Origin: Sphingomonas mollis
GTDB lineage: Bacteria; Pseudomonadota; Alphaproteobacteria; Sphingomonadales; Sphingomonadaceae
NCBI RefSeq assembly: GCF_016427505.1
Contig: NZ_JAELXS010000005.1
Coordinates: 1 to 64,000, forward strand
Reading direction: 5' to 3'
DNA length: 64,000 nucleotides
In this document: one piece after another, positions 8,050 to 17,049 of the stretch
Layout of the letters: every line of letters begins with the position of its first letter
How positions within the stretch are numbered: the first letter of the stretch is position 1
Translations under genes and position numbers: made by a program
Notes under the pieces: model-generated
Database searches by the model: none
What the model saw: only the letters and a program-made list of their open reading frames with translations
What the model was told of the DNA's origin: nothing

Positions 8050-8721
8050 TTACCCCGCCGTGTCGGCCAGCCTCACCAGCTTGGCCAGCGGCACCTCGAT
8101 CCCGTTGATTCCCAGCGTCACGGCCCCCGATACCGACTCCACCGTCGCGACCTTGCCCGTGGCCGCGATGGTCAGCGGCACGTTGACCCCCGACGAATCG
8201 CTGCCGGTGGCGCTCAGGGTATAAGCACCGGCGGCCGCCTTGCTGCCATCGGCCAACGCACCATCCCATGTCAGCCGCCCCTTGGCGCCGTCACCCGACA
8301 CGGTCTGCTTCGACACGACCTTGCCCGATGAATTCGTGATCGACATCTCGATCGAGGCGACGTCGCGACTGCCGGTGTACGACCATTGCGCCGGCGTCGC
8401 CGCAGTCAGCCCCGACACCGCTGAATCGACCACCGCCTCGCGACCGATCAGCGACGATGCCTGCGCCAGATTCTGCGTCGACAGCTGGCTCAGGATATCG
8501 CTCAGCGCGGTTGTCTGCTTGATGGTCTGTTCGACTTGCGAGAACTGCGCGAGCTGCGAGGTGTATTCGGTGGAATCCATCGGCTTCAGCGGGTCCTGAT
8601 TCTGCATCTGCGTCGTCAGCAGCTTCAGGAACATCGTGTAGTCGGACGTATTCTTGCTCAGCGCCGCGGCGGCGGTCGCCGCCGCCGTGGTAGGCGCGGC
8701 AACGGAGGTGGTCGTGGTCAT
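8050..8721 (-). CDS. flgD: Flagellar hook capping protein FlgD
   Basis: 223 residues. Ala/Thr-rich start, then the FlgD signature FLKLLTTQMQNQDPLKPMD and STEYTSQLAQFSQVEQ. A FlgD Ig-like region follows from about residue 100. FlgD caps the growing hook and is needed for FlgE polymerisation. Lies 12 bases after fliK with a GGAG ribosome site; hook length control and capping are thus co-expressed. Confidence 0.93.
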   Translation of the reverse strand: MTTTTSVAAPTTAAATAAAALSKNTSDYTMFLKLLTTQMQNQDPLKPMDSTEYTSQLAQFSQVEQTIKQTTALSDILSQLSTQNLAQASSLIGREAVVDSAVSGLTAATPAQWSYTGSRDVASIEMSITNSSGKVVSKQTVSGDGAKGRLTWDGALADGSKAAAGAYTLSATGSDSSGVNVPLTIAATGKVATVESVSGAVTLGINGIEVPLAKLVRLADTAG

Positions 8722-8733
8722 GGCTGCTACTCC

Positions 8734-10833
8734 TCAGGCCATCAGATCGACCCGGCCCTGCGTGCGCAGCGGCCGGTAAACGGGTTCGGGATTGTCGTCG
8801 GTGGCCTGCGCGATGGTGCGGGTGCCGGCGGCCGATTGCTGCCGCCAGCGTTGTCCCCCCTGCCCGCTGCCGTCGGCGCTGCCCTGACGCGTGTCGAAAC
8901 GGAAACTCTGCGCGTCGGATCGGATGCCCGCCTCCGCCAGCGACCGGCCGAGATCGGCGCTGTCACGGCGCAACAGGTCGAGCGCGGCGGGGCTTTCCGC
9001 CGCCACCACCGCCCGGATCGTGCCGCTGTCGTCGAACGAGAGCGTCACCTCGATCCGCCCGAATTCGACCGGATCGAGCCGCACGGTCATCGCCTCTCCC
9101 CCGCCGGTGGCGGCATGGCGCGCGATCGCGACGCCCATCTCCTGTCCCATCCGGCCCGGCTGCGCCGCGACGCGCGGCTCCGCCGGTGGCGCTGGCGCGG
9201 CAGCTGTGGGAGCAGGTGCGGCGGTCTTTTCCGTATGGGTGACGAGGTTGGCGAACGAAGCGGGTTGCGCATTGACGGGACCGGTTTCGGTCATCCGCCC
9301 CTCTTCGCGCATGGCGTTGCCGACGTGCGGCGCAGACGTGGCCATATCCGGTGCCGTCGTCGTGCCGCTATCGACGGCAAGCAAGGATGCGGCGTCCGTC
9401 TGCGATGGAGGGACGATATCCGGATGTGCGCTCGGGGCCGCCGCGGCTACCGGTTTCCCGGCTGCCGTAGTTGCCATCTTGATTGGCGCAACGACCATCT
9501 CTGCCGGCAGCGGGACGGCACCGGACGACCACCTCTTCACCGGTTTGTGGTCGGCACTGTCGGATCGATCATCGACCGATGGCATAGGGCCGTCTCGTTC
9601 CCCGGTGATGACCGGCCTTCCTGAAGGCCCGGATGGCATTGCCGCTGGCACCGTAGCAGGCGAAGGCATCGCCAGCGGATCGACACTGATCGCGACCAGC
9701 CTGTCCGGCGCTATTTCCTCGGCCTCAGCACGCCTTGAATTACCCTTCGCGCTAGCTGCCCGCGCCGGCGCTAGCGCCGTTTCGTTCGGCGCGACCGGTG
9801 CCGGATCGGCGGGGGAAGCCGTCACGGTATCGAACGTCGGTGCGACGGTCGATCCGGTCAGCCGGTCGGTGGCAACCACCGGCCGCTCCACCTTGCCCAC
9901 AGACGCGGGCGGCAGAGGCGCCTCGCTTCCATCAGTCGTTGGCGTGGCAGTGGTGGTCTCGGCTTTCGCTGGCGTCGATGCCGGCGGATCGAACGTAGCT
10001 ATCTCCGGCAACAGTGCTTCGACCACAGGCGCCGTGCGTGCTGGAATGAGAGCCTTAAGCGTATCGCTGGCGATCGGCATGGAGGGCTCATGCATCACCG
10101 GCACCGGTCGGCCAGCCGGCTCAAGGGATGGCGGGGCAGCGATGAGCGATCCGTCCGTCACGACAGTGGGAGGTAACGGGGCCGCTTTGATCGGCATGTT
10201 CACCATCATGAACGGCACCGTCGTCATTGACGACGGCCGCTCGATCACTGGTATGCGCCGTTCGGTCTTCTCGGTGGCTGGCGGAACATCAGTGAGCGAT
10301 CGGTCCGTCACGACGGTGGGTAACGGGGCTGATCTGATCGACGTACCGACCATCGTGAACGGCACCGTCGTCATTGATGATTGCGGGTCGATCACCGGCA
10401 TGCCTTGGCCAGCCGGCTTAATAGTTGACGGGGCAGCGGCAAGCGACGCGTCCTTCATGAGGACGGCGGGCGATGGCACGGATGTAGCCGGGATAATATC
10501 TACGGTCGGCGGCGATAGCGCGATCGGTTGGCCGGTGGATGGCATCGTGCCACCGGGCGTCACCGGCACGCTCGTCCCTGACCAGGACAGCGCGGACGGC
10601 AGGGTCGATGCCTGAAAGGGCAATGATCCCGTCCCCATCAGCGTACCGATCGGCAGCGTGGCGATGCCCGGCATCGTCCGGGAGATCAGCGGCGTCATCG
10701 GTGCGACGGGCATATCGGCGCTCGCCGACAGCACCTGTCCGAATGCGACGCCGGACGTCACGGCATGATCGCCCGTGGCGGGCGCACCGGCGAACAGCCC
10801 GGCAAGGGTATCGGCCGCAGCGGTCGTGATCAT
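8734..10833 (-). CDS. fliK: Flagellar hook-length control protein FliK
   Basis: 699 residues. The long, Pro/Ala/Thr-rich N-terminal region is low complexity and includes 49-residue tandem repeats encoded around 10090-10420 (units with SSMTTVPF and VVTD). The C-terminal domain (about 570-690; MTVRLDPVEFGRIEVTLSF) is the Flg_hook domain that contacts FlhB. FliK is exported as a ruler and triggers the substrate switch. Longer than enteric FliK (about 405), which fits a variable ruler region. A CCTATAATG box lies about 36 bases upstream. Confidence 0.88.
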   Translation of the reverse strand: MITTAAADTLAGLFAGAPATGDHAVTSGVAFGQVLSASADMPVAPMTPLISRTMPGIATLPIGTLMGTGSLPFQASTLPSALSWSGTSVPVTPGGTMPSTGQPIALSPPTVDIIPATSVPSPAVLMKDASLAAAPSTIKPAGQGMPVIDPQSSMTTVPFTMVGTSIRSAPLPTVVTDRSLTDVPPATEKTERRIPVIERPSSMTTVPFMMVNMPIKAAPLPPTVVTDGSLIAAPPSLEPAGRPVPVMHEPSMPIASDTLKALIPARTAPVVEALLPEIATFDPPASTPAKAETTTATPTTDGSEAPLPPASVGKVERPVVATDRLTGSTVAPTFDTVTASPADPAPVAPNETALAPARAASAKGNSRRAEAEEIAPDRLVAISVDPLAMPSPATVPAAMPSGPSGRPVITGERDGPMPSVDDRSDSADHKPVKRWSSGAVPLPAEMVVAPIKMATTAAGKPVAAAAPSAHPDIVPPSQTDAASLLAVDSGTTTAPDMATSAPHVGNAMREEGRMTETGPVNAQPASFANLVTHTEKTAAPAPTAAAPAPPAEPRVAAQPGRMGQEMGVAIARHAATGGGEAMTVRLDPVEFGRIEVTLSFDDSGTIRAVVAAESPAALDLLRRDSADLGRSLAEAGIRSDAQSFRFDTRQGSADGSGQGGQRWRQQSAAGTRTIAQATDDNPEPVYRPLRTQGRVDLMA

Positions 10834-10868
10834 CGCATTCTCCCTCGCGGCGGCACCTGGCCATTCGT

Positions 10869-10878
10869 CATTATAGGC
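10869..10878 (-). promoter_or_regulatory. GCCTATAATG box upstream of fliK
   Basis: Read leftward in the 55-base gap between flhA and fliK. Nearly identical to boxes before flgE and fliF, so fliK-flgD may have their own promoter besides read-through from flhA. No obvious -35. Confidence 0.4.
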
Positions 10879-10888
10879 GACGCGCGGC

Positions 10889-12967
10889 TCACCCGATCAC
10901 GCCCAGCGAACGGATACGGGCGCGGGTGTGGACCTCGTTCTGCGACAGGACGACGGTGGCGGGCCGTACCCGTTCGATGATCGATCGCACGAAAGGGCGG
11001 ATCGATGGATTGGTCAGCAGGCAGGGGATCTCGCCCTCGTTCGCCAGCCGGTCGAACGTCTCGCGCACCATGCCCAGGAACGCGTGGAGGTGCGACGGCG
11101 CCATCGCCAGCTGCCGGTCCTCGCCCTGCCCGACGATGCTGGTCGCGAACGCCTCGTCCCATTCGCCCGACAGCGTCACGATCGGGATCGCGCCGTCGCG
11201 CATCTGTTGCGCCGAAATCTGGCGCGCCAGCCGGCCGCGGACATGTTCGGTGATCTGGGTGATGTTCGACGTCACCGGCGCCGCTTCGGCGATTCCCTCA
11301 AGGATGGTGGGCACGTCGCGGATCGACACGCCCTCGGCCAGCAGGTTCTGGAGCACGCGCTGCACGCCCGACACGCTAATCTTCGACGGCACGATATCGG
11401 CGACCAGCTTCTCGGATTCGGTATGCACTTCGTTCAACAGCTTTTGCGTCTCGGTATAGCTCAGCAGGTCGGCGATGTTGTCCTTCACCAGTTCGGTCAG
11501 GTGGGTGGTGATGATGGTGCCGCAATCGACCACGGTCAGCCCGCGCATGCCCGCCTCGTCGCGCAGCGACCGGTCGATCCACAGCGCCGGCAGGCCGAAC
11601 ACCGGTTCGCGCGTGTGTTCGCCGGGCAACGCGGGGGCGTCGCCGCCGGGGTTGATGACCAGCAGCCGGTCGAGCCGGATCTCGCCACGCGCGGCCTCCG
11701 TCTCCTTGATGTGGACGACATATTCGTTGGGCTTCAGCCCCATATTGTCGATGATCCTGACCGACGGCAAGACGAAACCGTAATCGACCGCCATCTGCCG
11801 GCGCAGCGCGCGGACCTGATCGTCGAGCCGTGGTTCGGCCTCGGAATCGTTGATGATCGGCAGCAGACCGTAACCGATCTCGACCCGGATCGCATCGATC
11901 TGGAGCGTGCGCGAAATCGGTTCCTCGGCCACCGGCTCCGCTGCGGCGGCCTGGGCGATGGCGACGCGTTCCTGCACAACGCGGGCATTGGCATCCTTGT
12001 TCAGCTTCCACGCCGCCCAGCCGGTGGCGCCCGCGAACAACGCGAACGGCACGAACGGCAGGCCGGGAATGATCGCGAGACCACCCATCAACACCGACAC
12101 CATGCCGAACGCCTTGGGATAACGGCCCAGCTGTTCGCCCAGCGCCTCGCCCGTCTTGCCCGCCGCGCCGCCCTTGGTCACCAGCAGGCCGGCGGCGATC
12201 GACACGATCAGCGCCGGGATCTGGCTGACCAGACCGTCGCCGACCGTCAGCAGCGTATAGGTGTGGAACGCCTCGCCCACCGGCACGCCGTGGACGACGA
12301 CGCCCATGATGAGGCCGACGAACACGTTGATCGCGGTAATCATCAGCGCGGCGACGGCGTCGCCCTTCACGAACTTGGACGCACCGTCCATCGAACCATA
12401 GAAGCCGCTTTCCGCTTCCACTTCCGACCGGCGTTCGCGCGCCTGCTTCTCGTCGATCGTACCGGCGTTCAGGTCGGCGTCGATCGCCATCTGCTTGCCC
12501 GGCATCGCATCGAGGCTGAAGCGCGCCGCGACCTCGGCGATGCGGCCCGCGCCCTTGGTGATGACGACGAAGTTGATGACGATCAGGATCGCAAAGATCG
12601 TGAGACCGATGACGGTATCGCCACCGATCAGGAACTCGCCGAACGCGCCGATCACCCCGCCGGCCGCGTCCGGCCCCTCATGCCCATGCGCCAGGATCAG
12701 CCGCGTGGACGCGAGGTTCAGGCCGAGTCGCAGCATCGTCGAGATCAGCAGGATCGTCGGGAAGGCCGACAGCTGCAACGGCTTCTCGATGAACAGCGCA
12801 GTCATCAGGATCATGACCGACAGCGTGATCGACAACGCCAGCCCCAGGTCGAGCAGCCAGCCCGGCATCGGCAGGATCAGCATCGCGATGATCGACACGA
12901 CGCCGATCGCCAGCGCGATGTCGCGGCTGGCACCGATGCGCTGCAGGGCCGGCAGGAAATTACCCAT
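10889..12967 (-). CDS. flhA: Flagellar export gate protein FlhA
   Basis: 692 residues. N-terminal half has the multi-pass membrane region with the conserved FHIPEP-type loop segment (VVITKGAGRIAEVAARFSLD, AMPGKQMAIDADLNAG). C-terminal half is the cytoplasmic docking domain for chaperone-substrate complexes (IRVEIGYGLLPII, VHIKETEAARGEI). Begins 9 bases after flbD. Confidence 0.97.
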   Translation of the reverse strand: MGNFLPALQRIGASRDIALAIGVVSIIAMLILPMPGWLLDLGLALSITLSVMILMTALFIEKPLQLSAFPTILLISTMLRLGLNLASTRLILAHGHEGPDAAGGVIGAFGEFLIGGDTVIGLTIFAILIVINFVVITKGAGRIAEVAARFSLDAMPGKQMAIDADLNAGTIDEKQARERRSEVEAESGFYGSMDGASKFVKGDAVAALMITAINVFVGLIMGVVVHGVPVGEAFHTYTLLTVGDGLVSQIPALIVSIAAGLLVTKGGAAGKTGEALGEQLGRYPKAFGMVSVLMGGLAIIPGLPFVPFALFAGATGWAAWKLNKDANARVVQERVAIAQAAAAEPVAEEPISRTLQIDAIRVEIGYGLLPIINDSEAEPRLDDQVRALRRQMAVDYGFVLPSVRIIDNMGLKPNEYVVHIKETEAARGEIRLDRLLVINPGGDAPALPGEHTREPVFGLPALWIDRSLRDEAGMRGLTVVDCGTIITTHLTELVKDNIADLLSYTETQKLLNEVHTESEKLVADIVPSKISVSGVQRVLQNLLAEGVSIRDVPTILEGIAEAAPVTSNITQITEHVRGRLARQISAQQMRDGAIPIVTLSGEWDEAFATSIVGQGEDRQLAMAPSHLHAFLGMVRETFDRLANEGEIPCLLTNPSIRPFVRSIIERVRPATVVLSQNEVHTRARIRSLGVIG

Positions 12968-12976
12968 GATCTACCT

Positions 12977-14284
12977 TCAGGCGGCCGGCGCGACGGGGAT
13001 GCCCGCCTCGACGAAGATGCGCAGCTTGTTGCGCATGGTGCGGACCGAAATGCCCAGGATGCCCGAGGCGGAGGTGCGGTTGCCGCGGCACCGTTCCAGC
13101 GTCCGCAGGATCAGCGCGCGCTCCACGTCCTCGACCGTGCGGCCGACCAGACCGTCGACACCGGCTTCCTGGGGGCGGGCGATGGCAAGCATGCGGGTGC
13201 CGTCGACCAGTACCAGATCCTCCCGCCCGATCGCCGGGCCGCGCGCCAGGATGACGGCGCGGCGCATCACGTCCTCCAGCTCGCGGACGTTGCCGGGCCA
13301 CGGATAATCACCTAGCAGCGCGACCGCGGCGGCATCGACCGGGCGCACCGCCCCGCCCTCGATCCGCGCGGTCCGTTCGGCCAGATGCGGCGCGAGCAGC
13401 GCGATATCGCCGGCCCGGTCGCGCAGCGGTGGCAGGTCGATACGGGCGGTGGACTGGCGCGCGGCCAGATCGGCGCGGAAGTCGCCGGTCGGCACCAGCG
13501 TGGCGAGATCACAAGCGCTGGATACGATCAGCCGGAACCCGGCGCGATCGTCCATCAGCGCCAGCATCAGCCGGCCTTGCGTTTCAGGCGCCAGCCGGTC
13601 GATGTCGCGGACGAACAGCGTGCCGCCGCGGGCCTCGTCCAGCTTGCCCAGCCGGCCGGTGGGAACACCTGCCAAATCGCCCGGCCGATGGCCGAACAGT
13701 TCGGCCTCCACCATCACGCTGGCGGTGCCGTTGCATTCTACCGCAAGAAACGGACCCGACCGCCCGGAGGCCACGTGGATCGCCCGTGCCAGCAGCGCGC
13801 GTCCGGTCCCCGTTTCGCCGACGATCGAGACCGGCAACGATCCTGGCGCGATGGCGCCGGCATAATCGATCGCCTTCAGGAAGGCGGGATGGTTTCCCAC
13901 CACCCGCGTCGCCGGCGGCGTGGCGGCGATCGCGAGGGCGGCGGCGATCATCATGCGGTCGGAAGGCAACGGGACGTAGTCGCGCGCACCGCCCCGGATC
14001 GCCGCCACCGCCCGCTCCGCCGGCGCATCGATGCCGCACGCGATCACCGGCACGACGAACCGCTCCCGGCGCAACTGCGCGACGAAGCCAGCGACGTCGG
14101 CCATCACGTCGATCATCACCAGCCCGACACTGGCGCCGCGCAGGATATTAAGCGCGGCGTCCGGCTGGTCGGCCATGATCACCTCGGCCCCCGCCTCGCG
14201 CGCCATCGTCGCGGCAAGGCGCAGTTCGCCACCGGGCATGCCGATCAACAGCAATCTCGTCTCGGCCGTGATGTCCACGTGCAT
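12977..14284 (-). CDS. flbD: FlbD-like flagellar regulator with degenerate AAA+ motor
   Basis: 435 residues: receiver-like domain 1-115 (possible phospho-acceptor D59, but without the usual Asp pair near the N-terminus), sigma-54-activator AAA+ domain about 128-345, and an intact Fis-type helix-turn-helix at the C-terminus (GNRTSASGILGISVRTMRNK). In Caulobacter FlbD activates class III/IV flagellar genes with sigma-54 and represses fliF. Here the Walker A Lys is Arg (GETGTGR, R162), the GAFTGA loop is GDLAGV (202-207), and Walker B reads GGTLFVRD where DE is expected (R226-D227). ATP hydrolysis and sigma-54 contact are doubtful, while DNA binding should remain. Overlaps the fliN stop by one base. 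Confidence 0.85.
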   Translation of the reverse strand: MHVDITAETRLLLIGMPGGELRLAATMAREAGAEVIMADQPDAALNILRGASVGLVMIDVMADVAGFVAQLRRERFVVPVIACGIDAPAERAVAAIRGGARDYVPLPSDRMMIAAALAIAATPPATRVVGNHPAFLKAIDYAGAIAPGSLPVSIVGETGTGRALLARAIHVASGRSGPFLAVECNGTASVMVEAELFGHRPGDLAGVPTGRLGKLDEARGGTLFVRDIDRLAPETQGRLMLALMDDRAGFRLIVSSACDLATLVPTGDFRADLAARQSTARIDLPPLRDRAGDIALLAPHLAERTARIEGGAVRPVDAAAVALLGDYPWPGNVRELEDVMRRAVILARGPAIGREDLVLVDGTRMLAIARPQEAGVDGLVGRTVEDVERALILRTLERCRGNRTSASGILGISVRTMRNKLRIFVEAGIPVAPAA

Positions 14285-14646
14285 CAGCGCTCCGGCTGGA
14301 CGATTTCGGTGAGCGTCACGCCCAGCGAATCGTCGATCATCACCACTTCGCCGCGCGCGATCAGGCGATCGTTGACGAAGATGTCGACCGGCTCGCCCAC
14401 CCGGCGATCCAGTTCGACGACCATGCCGGCCTTCAGCCGCAGCAGTTCGCCGATCGGCATCCGCGACCGGCCCAGCACCGCCTGCACCTTCACCGGCACG
14501 TCGAACACCGCTTCCAACCCGGTCAGGGCATGGGTGTCGGCGCCGATCGCGTCACCGCCGAACTCCTCCAGCAGCGCGCCGACATCGGCGGTCGGGACCG
14601 TAGGTTGCAGTGCGGGCGAAAGATCGGTCATGTTCATCGTCTCCAT
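14284..14646 (-). CDS. fliN: Flagellar motor switch protein FliN
   Basis: About 115-125 residues. A variable N-terminal extension precedes a canonical SpoA domain (VFDVPVKVQAVLGRSRMPIG, VDRRVGEP-like turn, IFVNDRLIARGEVVMID). Forms the lower C-ring and binds FliH and CheY. Several in-frame ATGs occur at 14661, 14649, 14646 and 14631; the last has GGAG 9 bases upstream, so the true start may be 14631. Translationally coupled to fliF, whose stop it overlaps. Confidence 0.9.
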   Translation of the reverse strand: METMNMTDLSPALQPTVPTADVGALLEEFGGDAIGADTHALTGLEAVFDVPVKVQAVLGRSRMPIGELLRLKAGMVVELDRRVGEPVDIFVNDRLIARGEVVMIDDSLGVTLTEIVQPER

Positions 14647-16277
14647 CATGCATTCATCCATTGGCGGATCACGGCGGCCGATTCATTCGGTGCGGTGGTG
14701 ATCGCGTCGCCGACGCGTTGCAGCGCGCTCAGCCTCACCCGGCCATCGACCTGGGCCAGCGCGATCTCGTCATCCAGGCCGTGCAGGCTCGACAGCTGGC
14801 GCACGCCGCCGTCTCCTTCCGGACCGGTCAGCGTCGCGGCACCCGCCTCGCCACCGGCATTGCCCGCCGCGCCGGCCGGTGCCGGCAACGCCTCGCCACC
14901 GGGGCCGGTCAGTGCTTCGGTGGCAGAGGCCGGGTTCGGCCGGATCATGCGGATCGCCACCAGCCCGACCGCCGCGATCAGCGCCAGCTTCAGGAAGCCC
15001 AGGATCTGGTCGGTCGGCAGCTTCGACAGCATCGACGGCTCGTCACCGGTGTCTGTCGCGGCGAACGCCATGCTTTCGATGACGACGCTGTCGCCGCGCG
15101 CAGTATCGATGCCGACCGCATTCTCGACCAGCCGGGTCAGCCGCTGGATCTGCGGCTGGGGCAGCCCCTTGGCACCGCCATCCACCATCACCGCGACGGT
15201 CAGCCGCTTGATCCGGCCGGGACCGCGCGTGACGATGCTGTGCGTCTTGCTGTTGTCGTAGGACGTGTCCTCAGACGTTTCCTCGCGTCCTTCGGTCCGG
15301 CTGCTGCCGGGCGTCGCGGGCTGGCCCTGCGCCTCGGGCAATTGCTGGGCGACACTGGACCCTTGTGGTCCCGGCTGATTGTCGCTCGACTGGTTCTTGC
15401 TGCCGACCGACACCTGATGCGAGATGACCTGCTTGTCGGGATCGAAGACGTCGGATTCCTCGTGAGTCTGGTCGCGGTCGATATCGGCGGACACTTCGGC
15501 GCGGACCTTGCCCTCGCCGACGATCGGCTGGAGCAGCGCCTCGACCTCGTCGCGCAACTTGCTCTCGACCTGTGTCTGCCGCTCGTCGGCGCCGCTCGCA
15601 CCCATCGTCGATGCATCGCCGGCCCGCGCCAGCAGCGCGCCGGTCTGGTCGACGACCGAAATCGATTCAGGCGACAGTTCGGGAACGGAGGAGGCGACGA
15701 GATAGCGGATCGACTGGACGGATTCGGCGGGCAAACGACCCTTGGTCTTCACCGTCACCGCCGCGCTCGCCTTGCTCTGCGTCGTCGCGAACAGGGCGCG
15801 TTCGGGCATGACGAGATGGACCCGCGCGCTGGAGACGTTCTGGAGGGTGCCGATCGATTTCGACAACTCGCCCTCGATCGCGCGCGTCTCGTTCATCTTG
15901 GCGCGACTGGCGGAGACGCCGAACGGCTCCTCGGCATCGAGCACCTCGTACCCGATCTTGCCGCCCAGCTTCTCGCCGGCCATGCTCATGCGCAGTTCGG
16001 CCAGCCTGTCCTCGGGCGCCATGATCGACGTGCCGTCGGCCGACAGCTGGAACGGCACGTTCTGCGCCTTCAGCTTTTCGGTGATCGTCTGCGCGGCGGC
16101 GGGATCGAGATCGGTGTAGAGGAAGCCCATCGACGCATTGCCGCCGCGCGTCGCCACCAGGGCGAGCACGCCCAGCATCACCGCCGCGACCACCCCCATC
16201 ACGATCAACCGCTGGCGGCCGATCTGCGCCAACATTGTGCGGACCTGGTCCAAGCCTTGCTCCAAACGACACGGCAA
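14646..16277 (-). CDS. fliF: Flagellar MS-ring protein FliF
   Basis: 543 residues: TM1 near residues 22-42, periplasmic ring-building region (ASMGFLYTDLDPAAAQTITE and on), a second TM near 435-455 (GFLKLALIAAVGLVAIRMI), and a C-terminal cytoplasmic tail that binds FliG. Start is unsure. The longest frame begins with TTG at 16277, with other in-frame TTG codons and an ATG at 16236. An ATG at 16287 lies in another frame. A CTATAATG box lies at 16291-16298 and two palindromic elements at 16313-16344. Unusually, fliG and fliH come before fliF. Confidence 0.93.
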   Translation of the reverse strand: MPCRLEQGLDQVRTMLAQIGRQRLIVMGVVAAVMLGVLALVATRGGNASMGFLYTDLDPAAAQTITEKLKAQNVPFQLSADGTSIMAPEDRLAELRMSMAGEKLGGKIGYEVLDAEEPFGVSASRAKMNETRAIEGELSKSIGTLQNVSSARVHLVMPERALFATTQSKASAAVTVKTKGRLPAESVQSIRYLVASSVPELSPESISVVDQTGALLARAGDASTMGASGADERQTQVESKLRDEVEALLQPIVGEGKVRAEVSADIDRDQTHEESDVFDPDKQVISHQVSVGSKNQSSDNQPGPQGSSVAQQLPEAQGQPATPGSSRTEGREETSEDTSYDNSKTHSIVTRGPGRIKRLTVAVMVDGGAKGLPQPQIQRLTRLVENAVGIDTARGDSVVIESMAFAATDTGDEPSMLSKLPTDQILGFLKLALIAAVGLVAIRMIRPNPASATEALTGPGGEALPAPAGAAGNAGGEAGAATLTGPEGDGGVRQLSSLHGLDDEIALAQVDGRVRLSALQRVGDAITTAPNESAAVIRQWMNA

Positions 16278-16290
16278 CCAGTGCCATGTT

Positions 16291-16344
16291 CATTATAGAA
16301 GGAGCGAAGGGGCGGCAGTTCCTGCCGGGCGGAAAAACTTGCCG
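16291..16344 (-). promoter_or_regulatory. fliF control region: CTATAATG box plus two palindromes
   Basis: Read leftward, GGCAAGTTTTTCCGCC (within 16328-16344) is followed at once by the perfect palindrome CGGCAG-GAA-CTGCCG (16313-16327) and then CTATAATG (16291-16298). The first element recurs before flgE and between flgC and fliN2. In Caulobacter FlbD represses fliF from a site close to its promoter, so these are good candidates for FlbD sites. That link is inference. Confidence 0.5.
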
Positions 16345-16346
16345 GG

Positions 16347-17039
16347 TCAGTCCGCGACGGCGGCACCGACCGGCGGCAACAGCGCGGCCAGCGCTTCACG
16401 CACCGCGACGCCGCGCGCGGCGGCGTCGAGCACGACCCCGCCCTGATCCCAATGGATATGCGCATCGCCCGGCTGCAACACCGGATCGGCGATCACGACG
16501 ATGGCGAGCCGACGCCGGTCGCCGGCCTGACGCACCGCCACCAGCCGCTCCATCTCCTCGACCAAGGCCGGCGCCACCGAAACCTGGATTTCCTGTCCGC
16601 GCGCCACCTGGCGCAGCACGCGGCCGACCGCTTCGTCGATCGCGGCGCCGGGCATCTCCGCCAGCGACCGGGCGGCGAGCAACTCGGCCGCCGCATGCGC
16701 CACCGCCGCCGCCTCGCGCGCCAGATCGTCCTCCACGTCGCCCAGCCGTGCGTCCATCCCCTCGACCGCGGCGTGCAGGCCATCGGCGGCGATCAATAAC
16801 GCGGCCTCCCGCTCGGTCCGCGCATGGCTCAGCCCGGCATCGAAGCCGTCCGCCCGCGCACGCGACAGTTCCTCGTTGAAGCCGTGCCGCGCCAGCGCCA
16901 GCTCCGCCTTCAGCGCGGCGACGCGCAGCGGCAGGTCGATATCGTCCACCGCATCGGCGCCGACCGGCGGCGCGGAAGCGGCGATCGCCTCGAACACCTG
17001 ATCGAACGCGAACGGGCGGATGTGGAAGGAAGTGTCCAT
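16347..17039 (-). CDS. fliH: FliH-like export ATPase regulator
   Basis: 230 residues. Helical, Ala/Glu-rich central stalk (about 40-135) and a C-terminal domain of FliH/V-ATPase-E type (VGRVLRQVARGQEIQVSVAP). FliH dimers bind FliI and tether it to FliN and FlhA. Sits 10 bases after fliG and just before fliF. Sequence identity in this family is low, but position and build support the call; Caulobacter names the counterpart FlbE. Confidence 0.75.
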   Translation of the reverse strand: MDTSFHIRPFAFDQVFEAIAASAPPVGADAVDDIDLPLRVAALKAELALARHGFNEELSRARADGFDAGLSHARTEREAALLIAADGLHAAVEGMDARLGDVEDDLAREAAAVAHAAAELLAARSLAEMPGAAIDEAVGRVLRQVARGQEIQVSVAPALVEEMERLVAVRQAGDRRRLAIVVIADPVLQPGDAHIHWDQGGVVLDAAARGVAVREALAALLPPVGAAVAD

Positions 17040-17049
17040 CGCGCTATCC

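Noticed and set aside
10928..13315. 795-codon plus-strand frame
   Set aside because: Antisense of flhA and flbD; Arg/Gln/Asp-rich nonsense typical of shadows.
16268..16288. Sigma-54-like TGGCAC then TTGC just before fliF
   Set aside because: The two parts are only 3 bases apart, two short of the needed spacing, so GG and GC would not face the same side correctly.
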